This document shows, in pieces, positions 7,164-8,845 of a stretch of DNA of 8,845 nucleotides. The stretch covers positions 1 through 8,845 of the forward strand of contig PWWA01000116.1 in NCBI GenBank assembly GCA_003562145.1. The letters are read 5' to 3'. Both the position numbers and the translations under genes were made by a program. A model generated the notes under the pieces. It made no database searches, was not told the origin of the DNA, and worked only from the letters and a program-made list of their open reading frames with translations. Positions within the stretch are counted from its first letter, which is position 1; each line of letters starts with the position of its first letter. Source of the stretch: Candidatus Woesearchaeota archaeon (lineage in GTDB: Archaea > Nanobdellota > Nanobdellia > Woesearchaeales > 21-14-0-10-32-9).

Positions 7164-7170
7164 GAGGGTG
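7164..7170 (+). promoter_or_regulatory. Ribosome binding site deciding the TTG start
   Basis: The sequence gagggtg is a near match to the archaeal GGAGGTG consensus, 5 nt before the TTG at 7176. An in-frame TAA at 7158-7160 closes the frame upstream, and no ATG or GTG lies in frame between that stop and the TTG, so the TTG is the best start. Confidence 0.65.
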
Positions 7171-7175
7171 CTCGT

Positions 7176-8845
7176 TTGGTAGGCAGAAGGGCTCAATTCA
7201 CGGTATTCGTAATCTTAGGCTTCGTGCTACTCGTAATATCCTTATTAGTTTTCTTTACAGCAATAGACATTACTACAAGGCAAATGGATACAAAGTCAAG
7301 GATGGCAGTCCAGGAATTCACCGAGAGCCAAGCCATAAACTACTACGTCCAAGGATGCCTTGACGCTGTTACGAAAGACGCTGTTGACAGGATGTTCTTG
7401 CAGGGAGGAAGGTTTTTCGGAACTCATTACGAGTTAAGCGAGGAGGGTGAAACCCATATTCCCTTTAGTATAGCGTTCACATGGACTGATACGGATGGAG
7501 AATATAAAACAGAAAATTTTTATCCTGAAGTTACGTATGGCATACAGAACGAGCCACTATGCACCTGGGTTGAGTCGTACCAAGAACCCCCTGGTTACCC
7601 GTTTCCGAACGCGTATCTATCAAGCCTTCAGGCTATTTACCATAATTTTCTCGTATCAGGCTTGTGCCCTGGAAACCAGTTAAGGCACTCAGGCTTTTTC
7701 GGCTATAACAACATACCCCTTCTCTGCTATTACTACGAAGACAACCCTAATCTTCTTCACTGGGGTTCTTTTATGAGCCCTTGCCTTCAAAACCGCTTGG
7801 GTTACACTCAAAGAAATGATACTATTGATTACCAGTTAAGAAGCGAAATAGAACGCCATATAAATACTTGTTTAGACTTTGATGACTTTATAACAACACA
7901 AGGCCACATCGTGAAGCCATTGGAAGGCGCGGAGCCAGAAGTAAGAATACTTTACCAGCAAGAAACATTCTCAGTGCTCCTCAACTATCCTTTCGAAGTA
8001 TTCGTGGATGGCAGGGAGCCAGTAATAACATCTTACGAATTCGAATACCAATCAGATATTAGGCTAACGAAAATGCATGCTTACATGCTTAACCTTCTAC
8101 GAGCCGAAACACAAAACTTTTTATTCGATATTTCCAGTGATTACAATGACCCTGCACTCGGATTCTCAGATGGATTCAAGCTCGCAGTATTCGATTTCAG
8201 CAAACACACCCAAATACCCCTCTTCGAAAACTTAATCCGGGGCGACGACGAAGATTTTGAAGACGAGCCATACAAATACGACCGCATAGTCATATTACAA
8301 GACACAAAATCATTAATAGGCGGTAGGCCGCTAATATTGCTGACAGCAATAAAAAACAGGAGGCCGGCACTAGACCTAATACGCACCACGCCGCACTCAT
8401 TCTTTCACATAATCGCAATGGAAAACGAACCAATAACAATAGAGCCGAGGGGATACGATCCTGATGACCGCCCAATACGGAGCTATGATTACTCTGGATG
8501 GAAAGAAACTTATGACGCAACAATTAACACTGAATGCCTAGATAGTGTAATTAATAGTGGGTCCCCCCCGAGTCATGACTTTTACGAAGCACTAGAAGGA
8601 TGCGTGACAAAAGACACGAGCAATGCACCAGGAGAATGGACTAATTCCCAGTTATACCTGAGCACACGAAGAGATGCCACTTACACAACGAAATCTTCAG
8701 ACATAGGAATACACAGGGTAAACGTAACAATACGCGACATTTCAGGCTTAATAGACTACCAAGAAATAATAATCCTGGTAGCAGACCTCCCAAAAGCAGA
8801 AATAAAAGTAGACCCCCCATACCCAGACGTCCCAGAAGGAATAAT
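7176..8845 (+). CDS. Class III signal (pilin-like) membrane-anchored surface protein with PKD/Ig-like modules, 3' truncated
   Basis: The frame is open from TTG 7176 to the window end (556 codons) without a stop. The N-terminus VGRRAQFTVFVILGF is an archaeal class III signal: basic residues, an A-Q junction where prepilin peptidase would cut, then a hydrophobic segment to about residue 30 that would form the pilin-like helix or membrane anchor. Next come EFTESQAINYYVQGCLDAV and LQGGRF (residues 47-80), then LRSEIERHINTCLDF (221-235) and a beta-strand-rich part with LLNYPFEVFVDG (268-279). These blocks fit a large pilin-signal family that I recall from DPANN archaea. Residues about 415-537 resemble a PKD/Ig-like domain (YDPDDRPIRSYDYSGW, ending DYQEIIILVAD), and another module seems to begin at PKAEIKVDPPYP. 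The 5' part has mixed codons, while after about 8 kb codons end mostly in A or C. It probably acts outside the cell, perhaps with the secreted protein upstream. Confidence 0.8.
   Translation, partial: MVGRRAQFTVFVILGFVLLVISLLVFFTAIDITTRQMDTKSRMAVQEFTESQAINYYVQGCLDAVTKDAVDRMFLQGGRFFGTHYELSEEGETHIPFSIAFTWTDTDGEYKTENFYPEVTYGIQNEPLCTWVESYQEPPGYPFPNAYLSSLQAIYHNFLVSGLCPGNQLRHSGFFGYNNIPLLCYYYEDNPNLLHWGSFMSPCLQNRLGYTQRNDTIDYQLRSEIERHINTCLDFDDFITTQGHIVKPLEGAEPEVRILYQQETFSVLLNYPFEVFVDGREPVITSYEFEYQSDIRLTKMHAYMLNLLRAETQNFLFDISSDYNDPALGFSDGFKLAVFDFSKHTQIPLFENLIRGDDEDFEDEPYKYDRIVILQDTKSLIGGRPLILLTAIKNRRPALDLIRTTPHSFFHIIAMENEPITIEPRGYDPDDRPIRSYDYSGWKETYDATINTECLDSVINSGSPPSHDFYEALEGCVTKDTSNAPGEWTNSQLYLSTRRDATYTTKSSDIGIHRVNVTIRDISGLIDYQEIIILVADLPKAEIKVDPPYPDVPEGI

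Noticed and set aside
7144..7182. 12-codon mini ORF overlapping the TTG start of the pilin-like gene
   Set aside because: The transcription start predicted from the TATA box at 7121-7128 is near 7150, downstream of this ATG, so it is probably not in the mRNA.

Overview
The window looks like a piece of an archaeal genome, most likely a DPANN-type lineage such as Woesearchaeota or Pacearchaeota. The evidence is archaeal TATA boxes of the TTTAAATA/TTTATATA kind at the expected distances, one apparently leaderless gene, an archaeal class III (pilin-type) signal sequence with the R-R-A-Q junction, and very large cysteine-rich secreted proteins with PKD modules. The lineage is an inference from protein style; no rRNA or other phylogenetic marker is present.

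Layout, all on the + strand: (1) 1-650, the 3' part of an AAA-ATPase/DUF4143 gene, with its P-loop half outside the window. (2) 651-948, an intergenic region holding a 143-bp non-autonomous transposable element (MITE-like) at 721-863, with 16-bp terminal inverted repeats and a perfect 9-bp target duplication. It sits 6 bp upstream of a TATA box. (3) 949-6207, a 1752-residue secreted, cysteine-rich, multi-module protein with a signal peptide, paired-Cys repeats, a possible PA14-like region, a carbohydrate-binding-like beta-sandwich and a PKD domain. (4) 6262-7113, a Memo-fold protein that keeps the family scaffold but has lost every canonical metal-site residue I can align. (5) 7176 to the window end, a gene with a TTG start encoding a class III signal/pilin-like membrane-anchored protein with PKD/Ig-like modules, truncated by the window edge.

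Genes 3 and 5 have near-identical promoter cores (ttttaaatact) and an identical 11-nt element around the ribosome binding site (taaaaagaggg). This suggests that the secreted protein and the pilin-like anchored protein are expressed in the same way and may belong to one cell-surface apparatus. The Memo-like gene between them has its own, leaderless-type promoter. Base composition of the + strand switches from A/C-rich (start) to T/G-rich (about 1.5-7 kb) and back to A/C-rich (after about 8 kb) without any change in gene direction.

I see no RNA genes, CRISPR arrays or convincing terminators. The most unusual items are the metal-site-less Memo homolog, the MITE against the promoter, and the shared-promoter pair of surface proteins around the Memo gene.
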